Source: Duganella sp. CF458
GTDB taxonomy: Bacteria > Pseudomonadota > Gammaproteobacteria > Burkholderiales > Burkholderiaceae_D
Reading direction: 5' to 3'
DNA: 64,000 nt
Assembly: GCF_900113115.1 (NCBI RefSeq)
Contig: NZ_FOOF01000008.1
Location: 1 to 64,000 of the forward strand
A program made the translations under genes and the position numbers. How positions within the stretch are numbered: position 1 is the stretch's first letter; every line of letters begins with the position of its first letter. The notes under the pieces were generated by a model. That model saw nothing but the letters and a program-made list of their open reading frames with translations. It was not told the origin of the DNA and made no database searches. Below, piece after piece: positions 18,549-27,881 of the stretch.

Positions 18549-18887
18549 CAGCAGTGTCTTTGGTTTGTACGAATGCTATTGTCGCACGCGAATCCCCGGG
18601 GCGAAGAAGAGACACGTCTGTTGCAATGCGGGCTGCCTTCATGATTCTCGTCGTTGAGAATCCGGTGCCCCGGGGCGTGCTTTGGCAAGACCTGGTGCGC
18701 AAGCACGATCGCTTCCCGACTTCCTGTGGGCGGGCTTGTCGGGCGACGCACATCTCGCTTCGCCCGCCTTGTTGCCAGGGATTAGCGCACCCTTGTGGCA
18801 TTAGGCGTAGCATGAAAGACGCGAGGAGAGAACGTCATGGTATGCATGTGCCTCGTGTTTCAGGCAAGACACCATCGGGAGGGCAAT
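18549..18887. other. Divergent promoter region, no supported gene
   Basis: About 340 bases between the divergent hydrolase and PNPOx-like genes. It must contain both promoters. Open frames here are low-complexity and lack ribosome sites. No operator-like repeat was evident. Confidence 0.35.
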
Positions 18888-19376
18888 ATGGAGCAACTCA
18901 CTTCAGAAGCGCGCGAACGCGTGCTCGACATCCTACGGCAGGGCCGCGATATGACACTGGCGACGATCCGCCCGGACGGATATCCGCAAGCGACTACTGT
19001 CAACTATGTGCATGACGGGCTGAAGATCTACGCAGTGGTCGGCCTGGGAAGCCAGAAGGCAGACAATATTCAACACAATGACAAAGTGTCTGCCACCATC
19101 AATTTACCGTATGCGGACTGGAAAGACATCCAGGGCCTATCGCTTGCCGGCACGGCGACTTTCGTGCAGGGGATTGAGCAGATCGATCATGTCGCCCAAC
19201 TCTTGCTGCACCGGTTTCCTGAAGTGGAGGAGTTTTTCACGGGCACGGGGCGGACTCCCTGGCAAGGCGTACTGTTTCTGCGCGTCGATCCCTCCGTCAT
19301 TTCATTGATCGACTACAGGGCTTGCTTTGGCCATACCGAACTCTTTGGAATAGGGCCATTCGCGGCATCGCATTGA
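18888..19376 (+). CDS. Pyridoxamine 5'-phosphate oxidase-like (split-barrel) flavin-binding protein
   Basis: A 162-aa protein of the PNPOx-like split-barrel fold. It shows MTLATIRPDGYPQATTVNYV near residue 22, then LGSQKADNIQHNDKVSATIN and LSLAGTATFV. This is the usual strand order in FMN- or F420-type pyridoxamine-phosphate-oxidase-like proteins. These proteins bind flavin or heme and reduce or sequester small substrates; the particular substrate cannot be read here. I chose the ATG at 18888, behind GGGAGGGCAAT, over an upstream in-frame start at 18837 that adds a non-family extension. Confidence 0.8.
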   Translation: MEQLTSEARERVLDILRQGRDMTLATIRPDGYPQATTVNYVHDGLKIYAVVGLGSQKADNIQHNDKVSATINLPYADWKDIQGLSLAGTATFVQGIEQIDHVAQLLLHRFPEVEEFFTGTGRTPWQGVLFLRVDPSVISLIDYRACFGHTELFGIGPFAASH

Positions 19377-19599
19377 CGCGAAATGAGCTCGCGCGACCAG
19401 GATGCTTGTTCGGTAACGCGCCGACGGGCCGCGAGGAGGCTGGTCTGGCAGGGGGCAGCGCTTGTCGGACCTGGTGACTGCACAACAAAAGTGACCATCG
19501 TAGCGTACCAGTGCCCTGTCTCCGTGCGCGTGAACAAGCCCGGCCGGGCGTTCTGAACCCTGCGGGCAGGAGATGGTCGAAAGCCGATAAGGCCAGAGG

Positions 19600-21630
19600 T
19601 CAAAAACTCCAGGCCGCACGCACAGTGGCGTTGATGCGGTCATCTGGAATGCCCCCGACCGAGCCGAGGGGCGATGGGACGCGACTATCGCGGTCCAGCA
19701 GGTTTCGCACCACCGCCGTAAGCGTCAGCGACCTCGAGACAGCGTGACGGTATGACAGATCCAGGCGCCCGTATGTCGGGAGACGTTCTGGCGCAAAGAC
19801 GTCACCAGCGGGAATATCGTTGAATCCGTTCATCCATCGCTGTGCCAGGCTGATGCGGGCTATGCCGTCAAACAGACTTCTCGCGACGGAAACGTTCACG
19901 GAGCGTTGAGGATAAATACTATACGGTGCACCGGTGCTGGCGTTTCGGCTTGCCACCCATGCGCCGCCGGCTTCGACCTGCCAGTCGTTGTGATGCCATG
20001 TGACGCTGGCCGTCGCACCGTGAGCACGATTGCGCTCGACGTTCTGGAATTGATTGATGCGCATCTCCGGTCGGAAAACGATCGCAATACCATCACGCCA
20101 GGCGGTCTTGAAAAGACTGGCCTGCCAATGAAGCGTGGATAGGTGTTGGATTGCCACCAACTCCACGCTGTCGATCACTTCAGGCTTCAGGTCAGGATTG
20201 CCGAGCACCGTGTTGGCCGTGCCATTGCGCTCCGCCGCCGATGGCGCGCGGAACGCCTGGCCATATAACAGCTTCAGTGCCGCGTCATCATGGGGGCGGT
20301 AGATGAGCCCAAGCCGAGGTGATGCATGACGACCGAAATCAGAATACTGGTCGACCCGTCCACCGTAAACTGCGCTCCAATGTCGTCCGAGGCGCGAATT
20401 CAATTCCAGGGTCGCACTGTGGACGTTGCGGCGCGCATCCGACGCGGCATTGGGCTTGTCACTTAGCAAGGCACCCGTCAACGTATGCATCACGACATGG
20501 ACATCGCGCACGTTCAACTGTTCCGTTGCTAAGGCCAAGGCCCATTCGGTGCGCCATCCCGGGGCGGCATCGCGATAGATGGCCTGCAGGCCCAGGCGGT
20601 CCTGCCGGCTATACAGGTCGCGTTGCACTGGGCCGGTTGGCAGTTGCAGCCGGCCGGCGAGGTCATTGTCGACCCGCCAGCCATAGGCTTTCAGATCGAG
20701 CGAACCCTGGTCGCTGTATTGCTTCTTGAAGCCAGCCTGCAACATGGCAAAGCGGGTGTCGAGGCCTCCCAGGTCTTGCGCGCCAGCCAGGCGCGAACCC
20801 AGGCCCTGGAAGTTGTCCGCACCGTAGCGATGTAGGTAGAGTCCGCCACTGAATTTCCATCCCGCACCGTCGCCGCTCGATACCTTGAGTACCGCAGTCT
20901 GGGCCAGGAAGCGGTTCTCGCGCATCACCGAGATCGGTGTGCTACCTGTCGGGCCAGGACGGCTTGCGGTACGTGTCTGGTCGCCCTGGCCATTCGCGGA
21001 GAATGCCAGGCTCCAGTGGCTGTCTTCGCCGAACGCTTGTGCGTGGCGTGCGGCCGCCTCGACATATCCTTTGCTTCCCGCCGTCGCTGCTACCTGCTGA
21101 CCTGGCTCGTCGCTCTCGGCAGTGCGAAGTGCTAACACGCCATGGAAGGCATCACTGCCATAGAGCGCGGATCCTGGCCCCTGAATCAACTGCATCTGCG
21201 ACATGACGCCAAGATTGATGCCCGGGAAATTGTACTGAGGGGATGATCGATACAGGTCTGTGAGCGGCACCCCATCGAGGGTGACCGCGACCCCGGTAAA
21301 GGAGGTCAGGCGCGCATAGCCGCGAATGGCCAGTACTTGATTGCCATTAGAATGCGGCATGACGAAGACACCAGGCGTGCCATCAAATGCTTCCAAAGGG
21401 CGCCTGGCGCCGTTGCGCTCCCATTCGCCCCGGGAAACTGTGCGGATTGACGAGGCCGTGGACAACAAGGTCGAAGGGAGCAACGAACTGGCGCTGACGT
21501 CGATGTTGCCTAGGTCCTCGAGAGACATCGACAGCAAATTTCCCGGCAATGTGCCAGCCAAAGCCGGTCCGCAAGCGGTGTAGGCAGCGAGAACAGCGAT
21601 AGCAATCGGCAACGCGCGAGTTATCGCCAT
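19600..21630 (-). CDS. TonB-dependent outer-membrane receptor (676 aa)
   Basis: It has a signal peptide ending ACGPALA and a plug domain (LEAFDGTPGVFVMPHSNGNQ, RGYARLTSFTGVAVTLDGVP, QLIQGPGSALYGSDAFHGVL). A 22-strand-type barrel follows (LKLLYGQAFRAPSAAERNG, then LKPEVIDSVELVAIQH). It ends RAAWSF with the terminal Phe expected for BAM recognition. The length and plug resemble vitamin B12/siderophore-type receptors, but no ligand can be read. No TonB/ExbB/ExbD or periplasmic binding protein lies adjacent, and no Fur box was recognised upstream. It is an orphan receptor in this window. Confidence 0.85.
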   Translation of the reverse strand: MAITRALPIAIAVLAAYTACGPALAGTLPGNLLSMSLEDLGNIDVSASSLLPSTLLSTASSIRTVSRGEWERNGARRPLEAFDGTPGVFVMPHSNGNQVLAIRGYARLTSFTGVAVTLDGVPLTDLYRSSPQYNFPGINLGVMSQMQLIQGPGSALYGSDAFHGVLALRTAESDEPGQQVAATAGSKGYVEAAARHAQAFGEDSHWSLAFSANGQGDQTRTASRPGPTGSTPISVMRENRFLAQTAVLKVSSGDGAGWKFSGGLYLHRYGADNFQGLGSRLAGAQDLGGLDTRFAMLQAGFKKQYSDQGSLDLKAYGWRVDNDLAGRLQLPTGPVQRDLYSRQDRLGLQAIYRDAAPGWRTEWALALATEQLNVRDVHVVMHTLTGALLSDKPNAASDARRNVHSATLELNSRLGRHWSAVYGGRVDQYSDFGRHASPRLGLIYRPHDDAALKLLYGQAFRAPSAAERNGTANTVLGNPDLKPEVIDSVELVAIQHLSTLHWQASLFKTAWRDGIAIVFRPEMRINQFQNVERNRAHGATASVTWHHNDWQVEAGGAWVASRNASTGAPYSIYPQRSVNVSVARSLFDGIARISLAQRWMNGFNDIPAGDVFAPERLPTYGRLDLSYRHAVSRSLTLTAVVRNLLDRDSRVPSPLGSVGGIPDDRINATVRAAWSF

Positions 21631-21684
21631 GGTGGCTGATAGGCGTGACAGGATGGGCTTCGACTACGTTATCTCAATTTGGAA

Positions 21685-21951
21685 ATGGGGATTCTATCCA
21701 ATTATCACTGGCCGGGTCCGGTTAGAAGCGCCTATTTCCCTATGGCGAGTAGCCTCGCTAACTTTATTCCGAGCGAAGTCCGAGACTGGGTTGATTGGCC
21801 GGATGGCACTCCGCCTGAGCTAGAGCTTGATGCCGGGACGACAGCATTGTGCCCAAACTGCGGGATCGACTCGGTGATTGGGTCCAGTCCTGGATTTCCT
21901 GTGACGAACGAGTTCCTTAGTCAAATGCGAAAACATTGGATTGGAGATTGA
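21685..21951 (+). CDS. Small protein with a Cys-x2-Cys zinc-ribbon-like motif (88 aa)
   Basis: The product contains FIPSEVRDWVDWPDGTPPEL and then LCPNCGIDSVIGSSPGFPVT and NEFLSQMRKHWIGD. The CPxCGIDSVIG stretch and the following P-[LIV]-T-x-EFL-x2-M-x3-W resemble an uncharacterised 'cytoplasmic protein' family I recall from enterobacteria and others. The exact start is uncertain (TTG 21679 or ATG 21685). It lies in an AT-richer patch of single small genes (21.6-22.7 kb), consistent with recent transfer. Function unknown. Confidence 0.55.
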   Translation: MGILSNYHWPGPVRSAYFPMASSLANFIPSEVRDWVDWPDGTPPELELDAGTTALCPNCGIDSVIGSSPGFPVTNEFLSQMRKHWIGD

Positions 21952-22128
21952 TCAAGCTCTGGTCAAATTCGGCCAGAAGCGTTCCCTCAAAAGCAACTAA
22001 CCATCATGGCCCCGGTTCGAATGCGATGACATGCTATTTCGCAACTATCCATGCTATATTGCTATTTTGCGATATGTAACTCGTTAGATCGCTCAGGTAC
22101 CATCGCGCCATAATGAGGATTTCAAGCA

Positions 22129-22317
22129 ATGCCGTGGATTGAAATTGCCCTGCCGGGAGTTTTGCTGGTCGCGAAGTTCTTATTGAAGCTGGTCGTAGAT
22201 CGGACTGCTACCTTGCCAGATTTTATTTCGGCCATCCTTGCACTTCCGGTAGACATCGTTTTCCTATCAGCATCTCTTCTTGCTGGCCACGTCTTCTCTT
22301 CACCCAAGCAACCTTAA
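22129..22317 (+). CDS. Small membrane protein (62 aa)
   Basis: A TGAGGAT ribosome site precedes the ATG at 22129. The product has two hydrophobic segments (IEIALPGVLLVAKFLLKLVV, and FISAILALPVDIVFLSASLL) separated by a short polar turn, so it is probably a two-helix inner-membrane protein. There is no recognised family. The patch is AT-richer than its surroundings, as for the gene at 21685. It could be the truncated start of a larger membrane protein. Confidence 0.5.
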   Translation: MPWIEIALPGVLLVAKFLLKLVVDRTATLPDFISAILALPVDIVFLSASLLAGHVFSSPKQP

Positions 22318-22417
22318 GGAGGGCCTTGTACTTTTCCTTGGGTGTATTTGCATTTCCTTAGTCATTGGGTAGAACGATGCGCTCCCCAGGATGGTTCGGC
22401 GGGTAAGAATCATCAAA

Positions 22418-22615
22418 TCATTCAACGCGGTGGCGCTCACTAAGAAGTTGGGCTTCCCGATCTTTGAAGTCAGTTCTGGCCTCGACTTCAGTGGCGAAAG
22501 TCCTGTCCGACTCGACGCGGTGAATTTCTTTTCCACTGGCGTTCCTCCAACTTAAGGACCAATGCCATCCACGGGGATCGTTCAGAAAAATAGGCCTCGG
22601 GTTCGTGAGTTCCAT
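22418..22615 (-). CDS. Small hypothetical protein (65 aa)
   Basis: The ATG at 22615 follows AGGGGAAAGAAC, a good ribosome site. The product MELTNPRPIFLNDPRGWHWS continues with WRNASGKEIHRVESDRTFAT and a C-terminal charged helix. It looks like a compact soluble domain; no family is recognised. It lies in the same AT-richer patch as the two preceding genes. An alternative upstream start at 22666 adds 17 residues and has no better ribosome site. Confidence 0.45.
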   Translation of the reverse strand: MELTNPRPIFLNDPRGWHWSLSWRNASGKEIHRVESDRTFATEVEARTDFKDREAQLLSERHRVE

Positions 22616-23057
22616 GTTCTTTCCCCTAAAAGAGCCCACCATAACATGGCTTCCACCGTGAATCACGGACCTGCATCAGTGTAAACAGCCCGCGAACCTC
22701 ACGGATCTTCGCAAGCGTGGCTTCACAGGTGTTTGCGAGCTGACTTGGGCCGCTGGCCCAGTAGCCTATGCGTGTACACGATTCATATTGGGGCGCGGGC
22801 GCGCGAGCGCACTACTGCAAGCGGCGCCATAGCGCTTCGCAGAGAAAGTGGCCAGCGTGTGCTCCGTTGGCCTGTGGTGCTGTCGCGCCCCCCCCGATTG
22901 TGCACGCTGCGCCTGTCGACGGACACTGCAGGACATGGGCTTCCGCATCGGCGGAAGGTCTTGCCCTAGCGCGCATGAACAATCTGATCCGGGTGCACGA
23001 TCTCGAAGGATTGGGGCTCACGCCGGCACTGCGGCGGCGGTTCGGTGGTCGACTTGT
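22616..23057. other. Intergenic stretch without a supported gene
   Basis: About 440 bases between the small minus-strand gene and the end of the cold-shock gene. Frames are short and Cys/Arg-rich. I see no repeats or motifs. Confidence 0.3.
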
Positions 23058-23267
23058 TCAGGCGGGCGTAACGTTGGTGGCCTTTTCACCCTTGGGGCTG
23101 GGGGCGCGTTCGAATGACACGCGCTGATTTTCTGCCAGTGATTTGAATCCCGTCGCCTTGATATCCTGGAAATGGACAAATAGGTCAGGACCGCCTGTGT
23201 CGGGGCTAATAAAGCCAAAGCCTTTGGCTTCGTTGAACCATTTAACAATACCGGTTTGCGTAGTCAT
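23058..23267 (-). CDS. CspA-family cold-shock protein (copy 1)
   Basis: A 69-aa single OB-fold protein. RNP1 is visible in KGFGFISPD and RNP2 in DLFVHFQDI, within [20 protein letters not shown]. It binds single-stranded RNA/DNA and melts secondary structure in mRNA, usually helping growth in the cold. It ends [11 protein letters not shown] second copy at 40534-40743 differs at few positions, and the upstream leader is also conserved between the copies (see 23268-23433), suggesting shared post-transcriptional control. Confidence 0.95.
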   Translation of the reverse strand: MTTQTGIVKWFNEAKGFGFISPDTGGPDLFVHFQDIKATGFKSLAENQRVSFERAPSPKGEKATNVTPA

Positions 23268-23433
23268 GATAGAACCTCGTAATAGATGTGGAGAGTCGGG
23301 CCTTGCCCGGCGATGCGCGCCAACAAGCAGGGTCAACAAGCGAGGGAATCAGACAGGAGTTGCCAGGCACGGGCAAGACAGGACAGAGACCGCCAATCAT
23401 TTGCGGTGCTTCATACGCGGTAAGATCAATATA
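23268..23433 (-). promoter_or_regulatory. Long conserved 5' leader and promoter of cold-shock gene copy 1
   Basis: Reading the minus strand, a TATATT hexamer lies at 23428-23433, about 160 bases ahead of the ATG. The intervening leader shares several blocks with the leader of the second cold-shock gene, for example GTTGACCCTGCT and CTGATTCCCTC. Long structured 5' UTRs are known to control cspA-type mRNAs by temperature. That this leader does so is inference. Confidence 0.5.
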
Positions 23434-23747
23434 CAAGGCTTTGCGCGCCACACCTAGCGCTATTTACACAAAGTCGGCAATCAAGACGAAGTCCTACCAT
23501 CTTGAAAGATCTGATAGGAATCGCCATCGGCACATGGGCTCGGCGCGTGTTACTGTGGAAGCCCATGCAACGGAAACGCGTGCCTGGCTTGCATGCTGAT
23601 ACTAGACGAAGGAGTGACCTTGTGACGGGTTTGACCAGCGACGAGTGGCAGCAAGTCCGTCGCGTGACCGCTGCAAAGGTTGGCCCAACGGCAGTGAGCA
23701 GGCCTTTCCATGCCGTACGGGATGCTCGAACTTTGAGCGCATGAACA

Positions 23748-24878
23748 ATGGAAAAGATCGAAATCATGTCCGATGCGTACGGGGCAGTGCTGCCAAGGCG
23801 AAGGCGTGTTCGGACGGCCGCGCAGGCGATCACTGGCGCGACCCGCCCGCCACGCAAAAGTGAGCTGCTGGCGCTTCTGCGGATCGCCAAGGCGCTGTTG
23901 TGCGCAAATAGTGTGGAAGCGGCGCTGCGCGCGGTGGCCGAAGGCTTACCCGCGCTGAGGCCGGACGCGGTTTTGCTCATCAGCCATAGCGATAGCTGCT
24001 TCTACCTCGATACGCCAGATGGAGGCAGTTGCCTGGAACTCAACCATCGCATGTGCAGCGAGGTGCGCAAGCTAATGGGAAGCGGCACGCTTCCCCTCCC
24101 TTTACATGCATTCACGTTGGACAACGGAAGCCACGTGGCGGCCCCCTTCTCGGATGATGTCAACGGAAGCTATATTGCGCTGAGCTGGCAGGTGTCGCCG
24201 GAGCAGGCAGTGCAGCAGCAAGCGCTCGCGTTCCTTCCCCGCATCGCGGAACTGGCCGGTGTCCGTCTCAACAACCTCCTGGACCAGTTACATCGTGAAG
24301 AAGAAGTGCAGGAGCAATACCACGCCTTTGCTGCGACACAATCGCGTCACATGGAGGAACTGCGGGTGAGCGAGCATGAAAAGGTCGAAGCGCGTGAGCT
24401 GGCTGCGCAAGATGAGTTGACCGGCCTGCAGAATCGGCGGGGCTTCCTGGTGAAATCGGAACAATGCTTGTTGATCGCCCGCCGCCAGGAACTGGCGTGC
24501 GCAGTAATCTTCGCTGATGTGGACGGGTTGAAGCTGATTAATGACCAACTGGGTCATGCTGCCGGCGATGAACTGATTCGCGACGCGGCCGACATCTTCC
24601 ACAGCGCGTTCCGGCACGCGGACGTGGTGGGGCGCGTTGGTGGCGACGAATTTGCGGCATTTACGTTTGACAACGCGACGCCGCGTACCATTGTCGAGCG
24701 CATCCGCGCCAAGATCGCTGAGTTCAATGCAGGTAGAAAAGGTGGCCTCACGATGTCGCTGAGCATTGGCGTGATCCAATGCGATATCCACAGCGAGGAA
24801 ACGCTCTCCGAATACCTGGTGCGAGCGGATGAGGAAATGTATCGCCATAAGCGGCAGCGTGGACGGGCGCCACACTAG
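23748..24878 (+). CDS. Diguanylate cyclase (GGDEF) with N-terminal sensor domain
   Basis: A 376-aa protein. Residues 40-180 form a GAF-like sensor region (LLALLRIAKALLCANSVEAA, then PDAVLLISHSD). A coiled linker follows, then the GGDEF domain with DELTGLQNRRGFL, DVDGLKLINDQLGHAAGDEL, and RHADVVGRVGGDEFAAF. The active-site GGDEF and the inhibitory RxxD site are both intact, so it should make c-di-GMP with product feedback. It is soluble. Paralogs of the same build lie at 41695 and 57814, all with NRRGF and DVD/DID. The start at 23748 is plausible; a second ATG lies at 23766. Confidence 0.85.
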   Translation: MEKIEIMSDAYGAVLPRRRRVRTAAQAITGATRPPRKSELLALLRIAKALLCANSVEAALRAVAEGLPALRPDAVLLISHSDSCFYLDTPDGGSCLELNHRMCSEVRKLMGSGTLPLPLHAFTLDNGSHVAAPFSDDVNGSYIALSWQVSPEQAVQQQALAFLPRIAELAGVRLNNLLDQLHREEEVQEQYHAFAATQSRHMEELRVSEHEKVEARELAAQDELTGLQNRRGFLVKSEQCLLIARRQELACAVIFADVDGLKLINDQLGHAAGDELIRDAADIFHSAFRHADVVGRVGGDEFAAFTFDNATPRTIVERIRAKIAEFNAGRKGGLTMSLSIGVIQCDIHSEETLSEYLVRADEEMYRHKRQRGRAPH

Positions 24879-24943
24879 TACAGCAGGCCAGAATGGGGGG
24901 ATGTCCGATCCGGAGCGTGAACGCATGGGCTCGACGGGGCGCG

Positions 24944-25156
24944 CTACTCGGTAGGTACCTTGGCACGCATCGGCGTGCGGCGAGCATCGATGGGGGCACA
25001 GAGAACGCGCTCGATGACGTGGAGGGGAATGCAGCGAGACAGTAAATAGCGCTGAGCGCCCGCAATCCCGACGATCGAGCTCAGGACAATGCCGTATTGC
25101 ACAATAGCGGCGGTCCAGACGTCTTCACGCCGCGTGATCTCGGATTTCTCGTTCAT
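24944..25156 (-). CDS. Small helical protein of the dispersed RV[LI] family (70 aa)
   Basis: The ATG at 25156 follows GAAAGGAGTGCGCA, an excellent ribosome site. The product contains AAIVQYGIVLSSIVGIAGAQ followed by RYLLSRCIPLHVIERVLCAP, matching the spacing helix, G, A-x2-YL, IP, I-x-RVL of the other members. It has a more hydrophobic first helix than its paralogs. It is convergent with the diguanylate cyclase ending at 24878. Function unknown. Confidence 0.65.
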   Translation of the reverse strand: MNEKSEITRREDVWTAAIVQYGIVLSSIVGIAGAQRYLLSRCIPLHVIERVLCAPIDARRTPMRAKVPTE

Positions 25157-25316
25157 TGCGCACTCCTTTCGCATGAGTAAAGTATTGCACAACGACCGGC
25201 TATTACTACGCCATTATGCGTGACGACAACACAGGGCTTCTTGCCCCCCCCCGCAGCATTGCGAGGAGCACTGCAAGGAGCGATGTGGGCGGTCGCCATA
25301 CGGGGACGGCGCACAA

Positions 25317-25625
25317 TCAATGGTTGGTTTTCTGCGGCTTACTGGCCGGATGACGCACTTGCAGACAATCCTGGCCAACAAATGCACCTCCCTTGATGTC
25401 ATTGCGGAACAGGTCGAGCCATGAGGTACTGTCACTGATCAGGTACTGCCTGGTCTGCCCCGTTGATTTGCGCCGCACGGTCAATTCGCCCTGCAATCCC
25501 GGCACTTCATCGGTCTTGGGATCCGTCGTGTCCGTAGCGCTGAGAGAAAAGTCTGCACGGATCAAGCGATTGCTGCGCAAGATCCTCTGAAATTCGGCAA
25601 CGTCTTCTGCTTCGATCAGTTCCAT
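25317..25625 (-). CDS. Hypothetical protein (102 aa) with a decayed paralog at 36851
   Basis: The ATG at 25625 follows TAGGAGGTTGT. The product runs MELIEAEDVAEFQRILRSNR, then ADFSLSATDTTDPKTDE, RQYLISDSTSWLDLFRNDIK and ends PQKTNH. A frameshifted relative at 36851-37129 keeps DFSLSATDTTDPKTDEV and YLISDSTSWLDLFRNDI, so the central part is the conserved core. It looks like a small soluble alpha/beta domain with no membrane segment. I do not recognise a family. Confidence 0.65.
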   Translation of the reverse strand: MELIEAEDVAEFQRILRSNRLIRADFSLSATDTTDPKTDEVPGLQGELTVRRKSTGQTRQYLISDSTSWLDLFRNDIKGGAFVGQDCLQVRHPASKPQKTNH

Positions 25626-25728
25626 ACAACCTCCTAATTTGATCCTGCCTATTCAGTATAGGCCTAAGCGCCGCTGTACCGATGGGAAGTCACATCGGCC
25701 AGCTTGCTCTGCATGGTGTGTGATGCGT

Positions 25729-26753
25729 TTAGTTCGACATGGTGTGACGCGGGAGACTGACCGTAAACACGCAGCCAATATCCGGTAGGTCACGCACGCT
25801 GAGGCGCTCACCGTTCTCTGCAACGAATTGCGTCGCGATCGTGAGGCCAAGCCCGAGGCCGGAGCGGTCTAAGCTGCCCTGCTCAAGCGACTGGAACGTA
25901 CATGCGTATAGTTGGACGCGTTCCGCAGCAGATGGACGACGGTGCCGAGCAACATCGGGCGATGCCCTTGAATAGCCAGTTGCCGATCGAGCGGCAGGAC
26001 CTGCCGCCGGCCTTCCTTCGCGAAAGCTACCAGTGATGCGCTCGGTCCCACTTCGGCGACGAACTCGGCGAGTAAAAACAGATCGCTTTGGTGGTGGAGG
26101 TACTCGTCGTGGACGACATCAATGGTGCCGTTGATCAGACTTTCCATTCCGTCGACACTGTGGTTCAGAATGCTGCAAGTTGCAGCGGGTTGTGGGAAGT
26201 GGCCCGCTTTTCAGGCTGCAAACGCCAATTTCGCCGTCCCGAGGAGGTTGCGCAGTTCAATAAAAAAGAAGTCCATGCGCTTGTTTTCCGCGGCATCGTG
26301 CCGGTCGGATTCAACGACGTCATGTTGTTGGCTAAAGGCGGTGACAGCATGTGTAATGGCATCATCAAGGCAACGACTCAGCGTACGGAATTCGTCGACC
26401 GAGAAAGGCGCAGCACACTCGACCGCGAGTGTGGTGATGACTTGGCGCAAGTCGCCGTAGTTGGGGACCATTTCGTCCACGGTAAATCTCAGGCCCAGCA
26501 TGTCTTCGCCGTGTAGCCTTGCCGGCGTCCCGATGTCCGCGTTCACGGCACCTGCGTCATGTCGGCTGCCATACGCATCGCTACCGAAAGCGTACTCCGG
26601 TTGCACCGAGCGCAACGTGTGAACCAACTGGTCCAGAAACAGCGACACGCCATGCAGCAGTTGGTCTTCAGTCGCGGGCTGATGTGGGGTAATCATGCTT
26701 CGGTAGCGCGCAATAAATTCCGTGCAATCGTTCGTTAGGAAATCGCGCAACAT
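25729..26753 (-). pseudogene. Decayed paralog of the RsbRD-type histidine kinase at 7383
   Basis: From the ATG at 26753 the frame reads LRDFLTNDCTEFIARYRSMI and follows the intact kinase closely to FFFIELRNLLGTAKLAFAA, where it stops at 26211. The conserved phospho-accepting His of the H-box (FFVHELRNLL in the intact copy) is Ile here. The frame resumes at 26147 (LINGTIDVVHDEYLHHQSDL to VVHLLRNASNYTHV). A shortened third part carries RSGLGLGLTI to the stop at 25729-25731 (SLPRHTMSN). The G1 region is missing. Frameshifts, a deletion and the lost His make this a pseudogene. The N-terminal sensor domain could still be made as a 180-aa protein. Confidence 0.8.
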
Positions 26754-26927
26754 GCCGGTGTCCTTCCTGGCCCCGGGACCTGACGGAAATGGAGCGCGCA
26801 ATCGAACCGTCGAATGGTGGACCGGGCGCCCGCTTCCGCAGCGCGGAGGCACCTATGTGCGCCGCATCGGTGGCGGCTCGCGGCCTAGGCCAACGGCACA
26901 TGGTTTGCTGCCGCTGGCAACGGCGAA

Positions 26928-27197
26928 CTAGGCGTCCGACGAAGAATCTAGCTCGTCATCAAGTGACTTCACATGCATTCTCGTGATGTGATTCAGTGCA
27001 ATGAATGCGATTGCTTGCGCGAGGCGATCGGTCCCTGGGTGTGCATCCACCTGCAAGTACGTGCGATCAGTATCCCATTGAAGAATGGAGTCCACCAAGT
27101 CAGTGCACATTGGTGCGCTGGGTAGCGCCATGTAGACAAGGCCGATGCTGCCATCTGACCGACAGTAAGTAGCCTTCCATTGCAGCATGTGTTCCAT
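26928..27197 (-). CDS. Hypothetical protein (89 aa), paralog of 37191-37460
   Basis: The start at 27197 (AGAGGAAT upstream) gives MEHMLQWKATYCRSDGSIGL, then LVDSILQWDTDRTYLQVDAH and a helical C-terminus ending KSLDDELDSSSDA. The paralog at 37191-37460 is near-identical in length and keeps almost all motifs, with conservative changes, which supports translation of both. It is soluble and acidic at the C-terminus. No family recognised. Both copies lie upstream of the duplicated desaturase modules but on the opposite strand. Confidence 0.65.
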   Translation of the reverse strand: MEHMLQWKATYCRSDGSIGLVYMALPSAPMCTDLVDSILQWDTDRTYLQVDAHPGTDRLAQAIAFIALNHITRMHVKSLDDELDSSSDA

Positions 27198-27881
27198 TGA
27201 TTCCTCTCGACGCAAGAAAATGCAGTCGCGGCGCGCTAGTAATGACTGGTGCATTGGGGGCGGGTGCACCGTGGAGTACAACATTCATAAGGCGCCAATG
27301 GCTGGCAAGCGCAGAACCTGCATTCATTATACGTGTGGAGTGCTTCGGTTGCCTGGACCCATTCTTCCGCGCATAACAGGTCGCTGGCGTCGATGCCAAA
27401 GTTGGGTGGCATGGGTGCCAAGGCCGAATGCGCCAACGAACGTTGGTGCCTGGATTGGTGCGTGCGCATTTTTCGCAAGGTTCGAGGTGAACTGTTTTGC
27501 CGGAGCGTATAGTGGAGCAAGGTGCAGCTCCAGCGGCATTTGCTGCACAGTTGGTCTTGGGCTGGTAATAATGGCGGTCCCGACGCCATCCGCAGGTATC
27601 TGGCTGCATTGCCGGCCAACGCAAGCGACTACGCCACGCGTGTGGAACCATCGGGACGCGCAGGCCACCGTGGACGGGGTCGCCAGCTTGTACACCTAGG
27701 CGTGCTGCTTGCGCAGTGACGTTCAGTGAATGCGCCGGGCACGGCGTCCGCGTGGTTGGTTGCGGGTAAATATGTTTGCTGGTGTCTGCCTGACGGACGC
27801 GAACGATGGCGCGTGAGACGGCGGAGAATGGCGGGCGGGAGTACCGTCGCGCCACGCGTCCGTGCCTGAGGGGAGGCTTCG
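27198..27881. other. Intergenic stretch without a supported gene
   Basis: About 680 bases before the antiporter gene. Several long frames are open on both strands, but their translations are Cys/Thr/Arg-rich and resemble no family. It may contain decayed coding sequence. Confidence 0.3.

Noticed and set aside
21998..22030. A tRNA T-arm-like GGTTCGAAT sequence
   Set aside because: No acceptor stem or anticodon arm can be drawn around it.
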